A stretch of 64,000 nt of DNA from Gracilaria domingensis (Eukaryota > Rhodophyta > Florideophyceae > Gracilariales > Gracilariaceae). Positions 50,805 to 61,147 of the stretch are shown here, piece by piece. The notes under the pieces were generated by a model, which made no database searches, was not told where the DNA came from, and saw only the letters and a list, made by a program, of their open reading frames with translations. The position numbers and the translations under genes were made by a program. Location of the stretch: the NCBI GenBank assembly GCA_022539475.1, contig VCMS01000022.1:537503-601502 (forward strand), written 5' to 3'. Position 1 is the stretch's first letter, and each line of letters begins with the position of its first letter.

Positions 50805-53165
50805 ATGTCATCCAACAATCATTCTTTGCAAGGATCTTCTTCTGCGCACGGTTCACGAACAGGACGCAAGCGAAGCTGGTGGCCTACCGAATGCTTCTCG
50901 CTTCAACCAGGGAATGAAGGGAGTGGCTCTGTTGACAATGTTTACACTACATGCGATGGCTGCGGATGGCAATCCAGAGCTGCTACACCTAACGCAACCC
51001 AATTGGGACAGCATCTGCTCCAATGCACTTTTACTACGCCTGCAACATTAGGGAGACTCTTGAAGACGCCGTCGTTGCTCCGCACGTATAAGAAACGAGG
51101 AAGTCCAGGCGAATGTTTTGACGTCCCGATCACGCCTTTGAAGAGAAAATCGTCATCATGCGCTCCTTTACAAGGACAAAACCTCTCCAAGCGACATCCA
51201 ATTTCGACGAGTGCGGTGGTTTCGACAGCAGACAGATCAAATTGGGAGAACGACGAGATTGAAATGGACGAGAAGAGATCCCGATTGATCGAGCTCGTGA
51301 CTCGTCTAGTTGTCAACCATATGCTCCCCTTTAGCATACTAATGCGGGGGCAAAAGAAGAATGAATTGTTAGAGATCGTGAAGCTGTTAGACGCACGTTT
51401 TGTTGCTCATGTACCTACTGCGGCTCAAGTTGGTGGGAAAAGGTTAGAGGCTTACTATCAGAAGAGACTTTCGACAGTCAAATCTACCATAACAGCGTCT
51501 TTTCACCAAACCTATGGCACACTAATTTTCGACGGATGGACGGACGCGAATTCGGAAAACGTCGTCAATGTTCTTTTGACAATAACTGGCATTGACAGGG
51601 CTCGGCAGACTTTCTTTTTGAAGTCGGTCTACACTGGCTCATCGAGCTGCGATTCAGAGCTCTATGCCAATATTGTGAGCTCCGTTTTTTCTCAGTTTGG
51701 AGAAATGAGGCAAGTATGCGCCATCGTAAGCGACAACGCGAGCTCTTGCGTCAAAGCAAAAGAGGAGCTTTCACGTAAGTTCGACCACCTTGTCGCGGGC
51801 CAGGATCAAACGCATGTAGCCAACCTATTGATGCAAGATGTCGGGGACTTGCCGTGGATTGGTGACATACTTTCCGCTGTTTCGGGGATCGTTACTGACC
51901 TGCGAAAGCATGCGAAGTTATATTTTCGATATAAGCAGCTGAAAGAACAGCACAACTCTGGCCTACGAAATACTGGATACACCACATCTGTCAGGGAGCT
52001 GGATCAATTTGGACGCATTCAACCGTTGAGAACGGCCGTGTTACCAATGCGGATGGCCCCTACTCGCTTCGCAAGTTCTGAGAGCATGCTGCAGTCGTTT
52101 ATTCGAGGTAAACCTGTTTACCAAAGCCTGGTAGATTGTCCTGACTTTAGGACCAATCTTTATGGGGGCCGAAACGAGCACAAAAGGGACATTTTCGAAA
52201 GTTCTGTCAGAGACAACTCATTGTTTGAAAAGGGTCTTGACATATACCACGTGCTTCGTCTTATGCGACACTATCTTCGTATATTTGATGACGATGGCTC
52301 CGTCATATCGGAAGTATATCCGGCGACAAAGCAATTAGAGCAGCAGCTTTCCAGGCTGCCTATCACTTCTTTTTTCACGTCCGAACGTCGGGAAGAAGTC
52401 ATGAGTGTGTTTCGCCAAAGATTAGCAGGAGGACCGCGCAAGATACCGCTTCTAGTCCCCTTGCATTATGTGGCTTACTTCATGGATATAAGAAGTCTCC
52501 ATGATGATTATTCAGACTACACAGCTCACATTCTTAAGCATATGAGGACTTTTGTTAAGTCCCAAATCTTTCCACCGACTCTGAAGCTCCCAAGCGCCGG
52601 AGGGGAGGATGGAGCACTAGTACGCCTTTTCGAGGCCTTCACGTTTGTCCGGTTGTCGTGGACAGCGCAATCAAGACGTCCTGAGCGCCGAGAGGTGTTA
52701 ATGGCGTTTAAAAACATTCCTGTAGTGTACTGGATGCAGCACAAGGACAACCAAGCTTTGAGAGAATTTGCGTTACGGGTTTTATCCGTAAGCCCGTCGT
52801 CTTCAAGCGTCGAGCGCAGTTTCAGTATTTAGGGCAGGATTCGTACATCGACACGCAATCGTTTGCATCCCTTGAAAGTGGAAAAGATGATCTTTTGCGC
52901 TTTCAATGAAGCCCTGACCTCTACAGAACGGCGCCCCCGAGATCGAATATCAAGGTCTTACTCCACGAGCGTAGCACCTCCTCCAGGAACCAGTGATTCT
53001 ACCCAAAACTTTGTATCATACTTCGGTGTGGATTCAAACATGGATGGAAACGTCGAGGAAGGGAACAACGAAGAGGACATTGTAGATTGGGAGGTTAACG
53101 AAGGAGAAATCGATCTACCAGAAGCTACAGTAATGCGTTCATTGTTCAATGATGGCGACGATTAA
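50805..53165 (+). pseudogene. hAT-family transposase interrupted by one in-frame stop
   Basis: The reading frame runs from ATG 50805 to a TAG at 52830-52832, then continues in the same frame for 110 more codons to 53165. Domains: a BED-type zinc finger near residues 45-75 (TTCDGCGWQSR and HLLQC), a DUF659/RNase H-like core with LIFDGWTDANSENVVNV and CAIVSDNASSCVKAK, and the hAT dimerisation tail with SSSSVERSFSI. In active hAT proteins this tail continues past that point, and the downstream frame has the expected basic continuation. So a single nonsense change has cut the dimerisation region, making a recently inactivated copy likely. A short read or recoding artefact cannot be excluded. Confidence 0.85.
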
Positions 53166-54868
53166 GGGTAACAGAACCAGTCTGTTTAGCGTTCACTGAA
53201 GACGCCAATGCGTGGCCTTCAATGATGGAAGACAAGCAGGGATTCTGCTCTTTCTAAACCTGAACTTGAGACATATCTGCGAGGCCATCTGAAATAAGTC
53301 AGCGATCAGTACGCTCAGAACTTGTTCCATTCTAACACGGTGAACATGATATATCGGCACTACTGATGTAATTAGAGACGAAGAGCGAGAAGGAGGTGAA
53401 TGAGCGGCGGGATATTAAGGGCTACCGTGGGCTTGAGCAGTAAATACTGAACGTGGCACAGTCACAATGAACGACGCGTTCGAGACGCCTCTCGATGTAA
53501 AGCTTTAAGACAACTAATACAAAGTTTGTGTAGATTACAATGACGATAAACGATGACCGAACGCGCCCGAACACCTTCTACTGAAACCAATCCCCTTATG
53601 AATAACAGATTCTAAGCAATAAAAGTCAACCTACGAGGCCACCGTGGCGCTACGGCGGCAGGAAAAGGGCGCAAAGAAAGAGATTTGACGAAGCGCATAC
53701 GTGATTTTGGTTCGCAAAGGCACTGTGCGACCGTCAGGTAGCACCATCCGTCAAAACGCAAGTCGGGACAAATGTGCGGTTGAGGCTAAGATCCTTCTTG
53801 ACGTGAATTGGCTCCCGAATGTGGTGATTCTGCGTAACCGTTTGGAGTATGGGACAACGTGGCGATTGGCGGCGAGGAGCGCGGCGACAAAGAGGAAGTA
53901 GATGATGTGTGCGAATGCGAGCCAAAGAGTTGCTCGTTTTTAGAAGACGTCATCAGGGATGTGAAATGCTGCTGCGATTGCTGAATTCCTGGCGCTGAAC
54001 TGGTGGGCGGTTGCAAGTTTTGCGTAGTGTCGCTCAGGCACCCACCAGGATTGTGACACGAAGTCGAAAGTACACCGGAAGAGCAGGTGCAGCGATTGGT
54101 AGCACAAAAACCTCTTTTGTAAAGAGGACTGTTTGTGGGTACGTTTGGGCTTGTAGTAGAAATCAAACGGGTATTGTGGCCAAGAAGACGCGGAGACTGT
54201 GATCGGAGTTTCCGTCGTGAAATGCGTCTGCGTTTGGTGGGTTCACGCATGACTTGTATGAAAATAAAACGATACAAAGGGCAAAAAACGCGGAATGAGA
54301 GTTGAGTGTTAATGAGCGGAGCTACACATTCGTTCAACTGATCGACGCTTGTATAACTCAGTTTTGTCGCCACAGTGTGGCGGCCACACGCACTGTGAGG
54401 GCAGATTGCCGTCGGTACTGTCGTGTGTGCAAAAAAGTAGGTCATATACCAATGGTCAGCAAAGCTGACGATGGGTGTGGATCTCAATTTGAGAATCTCA
54501 AGTTGAGGTCCACAACCTTTGTCAGCTTTGCTGACCAGTGAGATTCTCAAGTGGTCATACTAGCAGCGTATTTCATGTTTGGTGCCACCAATGCTGACCG
54601 GACTTACGAAGATAGGTTTCTAGACGCATACAAGACGAAAAGTCGAACTTTTTTTAATCTTGTCCTCCAAAGTAGATGAAAAACGATACAGACGATCGCC
54701 ACTGACAAAGTTTTTGTACTTTGTCAAGTCACGGTAGGGGTGACGAGAAAATTTTTGGAGGACGTGCCACACTGCTACCCGCGCAGCAGCCGCGGCAGCA
54801 TCGCGCACGCGCAGACGGCCGCGCGCGCCGCGGTCGGCGCGCCGCGGTCGGCACGCCGGCGCGCGCGC
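53166..54868. other. Intergenic region downstream of the hAT transposase
   Basis: About 1.7 kb without a convincing gene. A minus-strand frame (53786-54550) is open but Ser/Thr/Cys low-complexity and spans the inverted repeat, so I do not call it. I did not find a terminal inverted repeat matching the 5' flank of the hAT gene. Confidence 0.45.
54454..54536. repeat. Imperfect 83-bp inverted repeat
   Basis: Arms of about 34 bp (outer GGTCAGCAAAGCTGAC exact on both sides) separated by about 15 bp. The inner half has several mismatches. Confidence 0.8.
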
Positions 54869-54998
54869 TCACTGCGCGTACAGCGGCGCGGCGTGCGTGG
54901 AGAAGACGGGGATGCGGATGATGGGCTCGCTGCCGCCGCCAGCGCCGCCAGCGCCGCCGCGCCTGCCCTTCTTCTTGCCCTTGGCGCGCCGCGCCTTC

Positions 54999-55049
<51 letters not shown>

Positions 55050-55111
55050 TTGTGCTTGTGCTTGTGCTTGTGCTTGTCCTTGGCGCGCGGCTTGCCCAGG
55101 AACGACGGCAT
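54869..55111 (-). CDS. Small protein with Lys-His and Arg-Asp dipeptide repeats
   Basis: The 80-residue product from ATG 55111 starts MPSFLGKPRAKDKHKHKHK. It has five KH and nine RD dipeptides in tandem, a Lys/Arg/Gly linker, and a non-repetitive tail ending RIPVFSTHAAPLYAQ. The repeated DNA units are 6-bp (KH from CACAAG, RD from AGGGAC). Alternating acidic/basic or His/Lys tracts are found in RNA-binding and splicing-related proteins, but no function is claimed. It diverges from the PWWP gene. The structured tail suggests it is real. Confidence 0.45.
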
Positions 55112-55667
55112 CGCGCAGCGTCAATCGCAACTGGCTCAATCGAAAGCGCGCAGTCGAGGGCGAAAACGGCCAAGCGAAAGCACGCAGCGCGCAGCGCGTC
55201 AGCGGCAGCCAACAGCCAGCAGGCGACGAAGCGCAGGCCGCCGCGGCGCGCCACGCGCGCAGCTTAAATAACTCACCAAACGCAGCGCGCCCGCGGCGCG
55301 CAGCTCCCCCCCCCGCGCGCCGCCGTGACACGCGCCGCCTCCGCTCCGCTCCCCTAAAACCGCCCGCACGCGCGGCACGCGCGGCGCGCGCGCGCGCGCG
55401 CGCGCGCCGGCGCGCGCCCCAATCAGCGCGGCGCGCAGGCGCGCGAGCCGCAGCCGCGGCGGCAGGCGCTGCCGCGCCCAACCGCAAGCGAGCGCGACGA
55501 TCGCGCGCAAAGCGCGGCCCAGCACCGCCCGCCCGCGCTCGCCGCTCCGCCGTCATCACGTCGCGCCGCGCGCGTCCAATTCGCGTGCTTAAAACAGCGC
55601 CGCCACTGCCGCCGCCCGCCGCCGCTGCCGCCGCTGCCGCGCCGCCACGCTCCGCGCCCCCGCCCGC

Positions 55668-55698
<31 letters not shown>

Positions 55699-55708
55699 AG
55701 CTCGCCCC
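55112..55708. promoter_or_regulatory. GC-rich divergent promoter before the PWWP gene
   Basis: A 600-bp CGCG-rich interval, with a pure CG-alternating stretch at about 55381-55410 and CCG repeats at 55670-55700 just before the ATG. Confidence 0.5.
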
Positions 55709-56203
55709 ATGGCTCTACGTCACGCGCGCGCCCCCCCCCCCGTCCGCGTGCCGCCATCGCCGCCGTCCTTTGTCGACGTCGCGCAGCGCAAGCGCGTGCG
55801 CAACGTTCGCACCAACAAAACGCTGCTTATCCTTGCCCACCGCTCGCCTTCCCCCCCGCCCCGCCTCCAGCCGCACACCGCCGTCACCGCCTCCAACGCC
55901 GCTTCCGCTCAAATGCGCGCCCGCCCCGCCTCCCTCTTCCAACCCGTCGCGCCCGCCGACCACCGCGCCCCCCCCCTCTTCGCTCCGCTTCCCCCCGCCG
56001 CGGCCCCTTCCACCCCCCGCCCCGCGCCCCCGCCCCCCCAGCCGTCGTCGTCGCGCTCCACCTCCCGCCCCATCTGTCTGCCCCCGCTCAAGTCGCAGCC
56101 AGCCGTCATGCTGCCCACCTCCTCCCTCCCACCCACGCATCCCGCTCCTCCCTCCACGCATCCCCCGCCCGACCTTCATCCTGCCCCACAGACGCCGCCG
56201 CCG

Positions 56204-56234
<31 letters not shown>

Positions 56235-57958
56235 TCCGCCCGCCGCCCTTGTCGCCGCTCAACGTCGCGAGACCCTTGCCAAAACGTCATTCCGTGCGTC
56301 TGCCTCCCCGCTCTTCTCGCCGCCCGTCCTCCGCACACCCTCTCAAAGTCAACGCTTCCAACCGTCCGCACCGCGCCCGTGCCAACAACCGCCCGCCCCT
56401 CGCCCTCCTTCCCGAACCCGTCCGCGCTCTATGGCCCACTCCGCAACAACGCCGCCTCACCCTTCGCTTTCGCCCGGGCGACCTTGTCTTATGTCGCTAT
56501 TTCAACTACCCAGTCTGGCCTGCAACCATCGCCCTCAGTCACCAACACGCCTCGAGGGGACGCTACTTTACCATGCGCCCCACGCGCAACGGCGACGATG
56601 CCGTCATGGCCTATTGGGTCCTATTCTCCGGCGAAGAGGTCGGCGGATGGGTTCGTACCGACTGCTTAGTGCCCTACCATCCCAGATACGCTGCAAAGAT
56701 GCAAGTACCCTCCGACGTTGAAATCTTCAAAGAACGCCGCGTTGCCCTCGGTGTCGCCGCACGCGAGTACAGACAATCGCCCTCGCGCTTTGGTTACGAG
56801 GAAGCCGATTTCCAACTGTTCATGTCTTTGTGTAGTATCCCAATCAACGAGTTTGTTGACATCAAGAGTCAAGACTCGCAAGTTGATCGTGAGTCTGATC
56901 CCAATAACTCCAACGAGCAGATCTCTAGCACCGACGATGACGAAAATGACTCTGAATCCTATAACCACTCCTATGCTCCCCCACGTCCTGTTCAGCGTCG
57001 CGCCGGTGGTATGACGCTGAGACCACGCCAACCAAAACGCGAGCCACAACTTCACACGTCTCGTGTGTTGCGACCAAGATCAGGAAGGCGCTCTAAAGTC
57101 ATCGAAGAGGACGCGGCCTCTGAGGAAGAAGACGCGCTGTATATCCCAGCCGTTAAAAGAGAACCCGCCGTGATAGTTGCCTCCACTGCTCATGATGACA
57201 TCAGTGTACCTCTGGAGCGTCTTGGCGCGCAGGTACATCATGTGCAGCAGAATGGATTACGACCGCAGCCGCCGAACAAGAGAGAACTGAGAGCTGTCGA
57301 AAGACAAATCGCCCGTAGAGGGCGTGGTCGTCCACGAAAACAGCCTCCTCAGGCCCAGCAGATACCAGCGAGATCTAGAATCACCAAGCGCGAGCCCGCA
57401 GTGGCGCCGTCGAGGATCGTAAAGCATGAGCCGTTAGATGCGTTGACGCATATACCAGCCACCATGTCTCCCAGACGGCAGACTAGAAAAAAGAAGAGGG
57501 GAAAGCGCAAGGCCGCCCCGCCACCAGAACCCACGGTGGCAGAGCAAAACGAAATAGAGGCAAAAAAGCTGGCTCTTCAAAGGCTTGAGCGAAAGCTTTT
57601 GCGAGATGAAAGGAAGCTAAGCCAGTCCGAGCAACAAAGAAGCAACGCCGCTGCACAGGGTTCATCTGTAGCTCATGGTTCGCTGGCGCCGATCGCGTTA
57701 CTTACCCGCACCGAGGACCCGGCGCAGATCAGGGCCCAAACCGAAAGACTTACGCAGAGACTGTTTAGCTTCCGGGCGCATTGTGATGAGCTTGCTGCCA
57801 TTGCAGAGAAGGTGAAGGAAGTCAAGAAGCGAATTGAAGAGAGCTGGAAGGCCGTGGTTGAAGAGGGTCGACATCTGGAAGAGGATGCCATAGATATAGA
57901 GGCATTCCTTTCCAACCTACCCACTATGGTACAATTACTCCGTTCCGTCAGAATGTAG
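55709..57958 (+). CDS. PWWP-domain protein with AT-hook
   Basis: The 749-residue product starts at ATG 55709. Its first ~240 residues are Pro/Ser/Ala-rich. A PWWP domain follows (about 255-330): LVLCRYFNYPVWPATIAL, with Y-P-V-W-P at 267-271, then WVLFSGEEVGGWVR. PWWP domains bind histone H3K36 methyl marks and DNA. Next is a long acidic/basic disordered region with an AT-hook (RRGRGRPRKQP, near 535-545) and repeated K-R-E-P/V-K-H-E sites (VKRE, TKRE, VKHE), of which the VK-x-E forms match the SUMO acceptor pattern. A C-terminal coiled coil (LERKLLRDERKLSQSEQ, and KEVKKRIEESWKAVVEEG) follows. A chromatin reader/adaptor role is likely. Confidence 0.85.
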
Positions 57959-58459
57959 TGCGTAGCCCCTGCCATGTTGCGCCACATAACCGCGGAATGG
58001 AAACCACGTCGCGCCCATCGTTCGACACGCTAGCATGTATACAGCAATTTGCAACCTGAGAATTCTTCTGATGAGCACAAGGCCTTTCGAGACCGGCCGA
58101 GAGCCCCGCGCAGATCGAAGAAGGTGTAGTTGTGACTCACAACCCTCAGCCAGAGTAGCTGATCACCTTCTCTGTGCTTCTTTTTGTGGACATGCTTGAA
58201 GCCATCTTGCACATAGATCAAGTTACAATTTTGGCTTTTACGAGCATCACAAGGGTGTGACATGTTGGCTGATCCTGACTTTTCAAAGCTTCACGGGAGA
58301 TTAGCGAACAGATTAGCTTTTGTTCACAAGGTAAAGGTTTCGTCCCAATTTCCTTCTGCCCGCAATAGGCGGGTCAGACAAATAGGAGAATCTTTCAAGG
58401 AATATCTTTGTTGCAGCAAATATGGTGTTTGACTGCGAATAATTTCTGAAGGGCCAGCT
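57959..58459. other. Convergent intergenic region
   Basis: About 500 bp between two convergent genes; no gene or structured repeat seen. Confidence 0.45.
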
Positions 58460-60157
58460 CTAGCTCTTCACTGCAGTAGATGTTTGTCGTAGCCTTCGTT
58501 GATTATTACCGCGTCTTTGTGCGGAGGTCACCATGTAGGCCGCTTGATGATCCTTCGTGGTTCTTCGAATACATTCCAGCCGTAACTGTTCCATAGTCTC
58601 GTACATGGCATGTGACATGAGACCGTCCAAGAGGAATCCCGGCGCAGGTACCGAAGTAGCTGCAAGCAACGTACATCTCAACAAGCAACGCCCATCTGGT
58701 CGTTCCAATGCTTGCCACACACCCTTGTACTCCTTGACCCCAAGCCCGCTCTTCAAGTCCATAACGACGGTGTTGCGTTCTGGGTTCTCTACCACATTCA
58801 GTACCATAGTCATTGGGATGGTTAGCACTAAGAACGTGTGGCACTGTACCATGAGCACTGTCAGTTCCGTGTCGCTCTTTCTGTCAAGGACACGACTTTC
58901 TGATGCGTCTCGTATGAACTCGTGAAAGCCTTCGTAGTCGCGCAGCACATCGAAACCGATCTGTGCAGGGGCTGGGACAATAATGCTTGCTTCAACCTGA
59001 CGAGCGCCGCCATCACAGGCGCGCAGTCGTAGGCGCGGCGTGCTTTGATCCATCATGGACGGAAGTGCAAGTCGTAAATAGAACTGCTCCCTTCGGCCAG
59101 GTATGGTGTTCTGACTTAGTACAATTTGACCGTCGCGTCTAGCTGAGAGATAACCTTTTCGCGTTCGCAGCGTGACGAGTTCGTCATCTGCGACAATCTC
59201 CACATCAAAACGTTCTGCGCGATGATGAGACTGGGATCCATTCAGTGCGTTTTCGGCATCCTCGCTGTTGATATCTGGGGCGGCGATGAGCTTGTCGAGC
59301 TGTTCGGTGAAGCCAAGATACAAGCCTCTCGAGTCGCGGATTCGCGCGGAGCGAGTTGGGCTGTCATACTCGAGTATGAAGCCATCCCAACCAGCCTCCT
59401 TTCCGCGAGCCGAGGCGAGCGGTGTAGCAGGCTTTGATGCAAGAAACCAATCAAATGCTTTGCTTTGTATACGCAAGGGACAGGATCTGGTAGCCTGGTA
59501 GGCCGCGGCCATCGTGAAATCTTGTGGCGGTGGTTCGTCACGGTGTTGGGCTAAAGTTGGAGGCAAAGGCACATGATTAATTAAAAAGGTCTCACAAGAA
59601 GCTACAGAGTTGGCGCACACACGGGCGCGTCTGGTGGCGAGATGCACGCTGAGGTACCTGCCCGCAGTGCAAGTGCACTGCAAGAAGACCTGCGGCACGG
59701 CCGCTTTGGCGTTGGAAAGATGAATTTGAAAGACAGCGGCGGCCATTTCTGACGCCGTGAGAGTGATGATTCCGGTCTTATGGTCGACCGCCAGCCATGC
59801 GCGCGGACTTGTATCAGAGGGAGCGGCTGTGGCAATGCGAGCTCGATCGACTCGTTGCGAGTCTGAAGTGTCGAAGTGGAGAAAGAAGAGGGTGGATGAA
59901 ACGTGAGGCTGCGAGGGAGACACCCAGCCCAAAGGCTCGTCTGGAAACAAGGGACAGGGATCATGTGCCAGAACGACAGGCTTGCGATGGCGACGCACAC
60001 AGCGAATTCGAACGAGAGGGGCGGAGAGCAGGGCGACTTCCTCTTTGTCGACAGCAGCAATGCCGAGAAGGTGGAGGAGGCGATGGATGTAGGTCCACAT
60101 GGAGTACACGGCGGACCAACGTCCCCCCCAGGGACGACGCGAGGTCGAGGCGCCCAT
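58460..60157 (-). CDS. Protein with fascin-like beta-trefoil repeats and a START-like lipid-binding domain
   Basis: The 565-residue product has an N-terminal basic lead, then two or three beta-trefoil-like repeats typical of fascin/DUF569 proteins: FLQCTCTAGRYLSVHLATR, RIRDSRGLYLGF and VTLRTRKGYLSARRDGQI. The C-terminal ~150 residues form a SRPBCC/START-COQ10-like domain beginning RQVEASIIVPAPAQIGFDVL (residue ~386), with a hydrophobic cavity strand VLMVQCHTFLVLTIPMTM and a final amphipathic helix HAMYETMEQLRLEC. These domains bind lipids or other hydrophobic ligands. I do not know this fusion as a named family. The ATG at 60157 is the first in frame. It diverges from the second TIP30-like gene. 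Confidence 0.65.
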   Translation of the reverse strand: MGASTSRRPWGGRWSAVYSMWTYIHRLLHLLGIAAVDKEEVALLSAPLVRIRCVRRHRKPVVLAHDPCPLFPDEPLGWVSPSQPHVSSTLFFLHFDTSDSQRVDRARIATAAPSDTSPRAWLAVDHKTGIITLTASEMAAAVFQIHLSNAKAAVPQVFLQCTCTAGRYLSVHLATRRARVCANSVASCETFLINHVPLPPTLAQHRDEPPPQDFTMAAAYQATRSCPLRIQSKAFDWFLASKPATPLASARGKEAGWDGFILEYDSPTRSARIRDSRGLYLGFTEQLDKLIAAPDINSEDAENALNGSQSHHRAERFDVEIVADDELVTLRTRKGYLSARRDGQIVLSQNTIPGRREQFYLRLALPSMMDQSTPRLRLRACDGGARQVEASIIVPAPAQIGFDVLRDYEGFHEFIRDASESRVLDRKSDTELTVLMVQCHTFLVLTIPMTMVLNVVENPERNTVVMDLKSGLGVKEYKGVWQALERPDGRCLLRCTLLAATSVPAPGFLLDGLMSHAMYETMEQLRLECIRRTTKDHQAAYMVTSAQRRGNNQRRLRQTSTAVKS

Positions 60158-61147
60158 CGCAGGCGGGCGCGGGCGCGTGGAGAGGAGCGAATTGGGCCGC
60201 GCGCTGATTGAAGCGCGTTGAGGGCGGCGCGGACGGTGCTAACGCCGCGCCGCGCGGAGGTTGGCGGCCAGCGGGTGGATGGATTTTGCGCACTCGATAC
60301 CCGTGTGCATGCAAACGCAGCCGCGGCTGTGCAGCGCTGCCGAGGGCGGCCGGCGGCTTTGTTTTGCACTTATTTCCCGGCGTACACGTGGCGCTCGCAG
60401 GGCGCGCGGGCGACCCGGCTCAACGCCGGCGGTAGCGCGGCTACCAAGGATACCTGCGCACTGCCGTTGGGCGCGGCAGCGCATCACGTGCCATGCCATG
60501 TTGCATGGCAGATGCTTCGCGGACGCGCGATGCGCGCCGGCACATGTGTAGGCGGATTTGCTCCCGTATGCGTGGAAGGCATGGATGGCGCTGCCTCGCC
60601 GTGTGTGCACGACCTGCTCGCGACAGCTTCGAGAGCTCCTGCATTTTGCACAGCACTGCAACTCCGCAGTTCGACTCGACTGCCCGCAGCGGCGCCACCG
60701 CGGAAGCGCTCTCCTGCCCAGTCGGTGGAACGTGCCCGCCGGTCGCTCGCGCCGTCTCGCCAGAGATGCGGCGCAGCGAGGGGGCGCGTCACGCGTCGTA
60801 CAGTATACGACCTTTTGTCCGCCACGTCACGCCGCGCATTTACACCGCGCATCCAGCGCGACGCGTCTCGCGCGCATCTCCGCGCGCCATTGGACGCGGC
60901 TGAAACGGCGCGCACAATGAGCACGTGCCAAGTGGCACGCGTCCCAAACGCCGCACTGCTTTTCGTGTGGCGTGTCACGCGCGACGCCTCTCTCGAAGCT
61001 CGCCGCTCGCTGAAAGCGGCGCCGCGCGGTTGCGAAACGCCTTCAACTGGCGCTGCTCCTTTCCGCCGCCTCTCGCCGCTTCACGTGCTTGCGCTTCGCC
61101 GTCGTGCGTTCCGTGCTCGCCCCTTCTGCCTGCGTTTGGTGCCCGAC
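60158..61147. promoter_or_regulatory. GC-rich divergent promoter of the START-like and second TIP30-like genes
   Basis: About 1 kb between divergent genes. Frames here are open in Arg/Ala/Pro-rich forms on both strands; I treat them as non-coding leader and promoter. Confidence 0.5.

Noticed and set aside
53786-54550. 254-codon minus frame downstream of the hAT gene
   Set aside because: Ser/Thr/Cys low complexity and spans an inverted repeat; no domain seen.
54729-55757. 342-codon minus frame across the promoter of the PWWP gene
   Set aside because: Poly-Arg/Ala/Gly artefact of CG-rich DNA.
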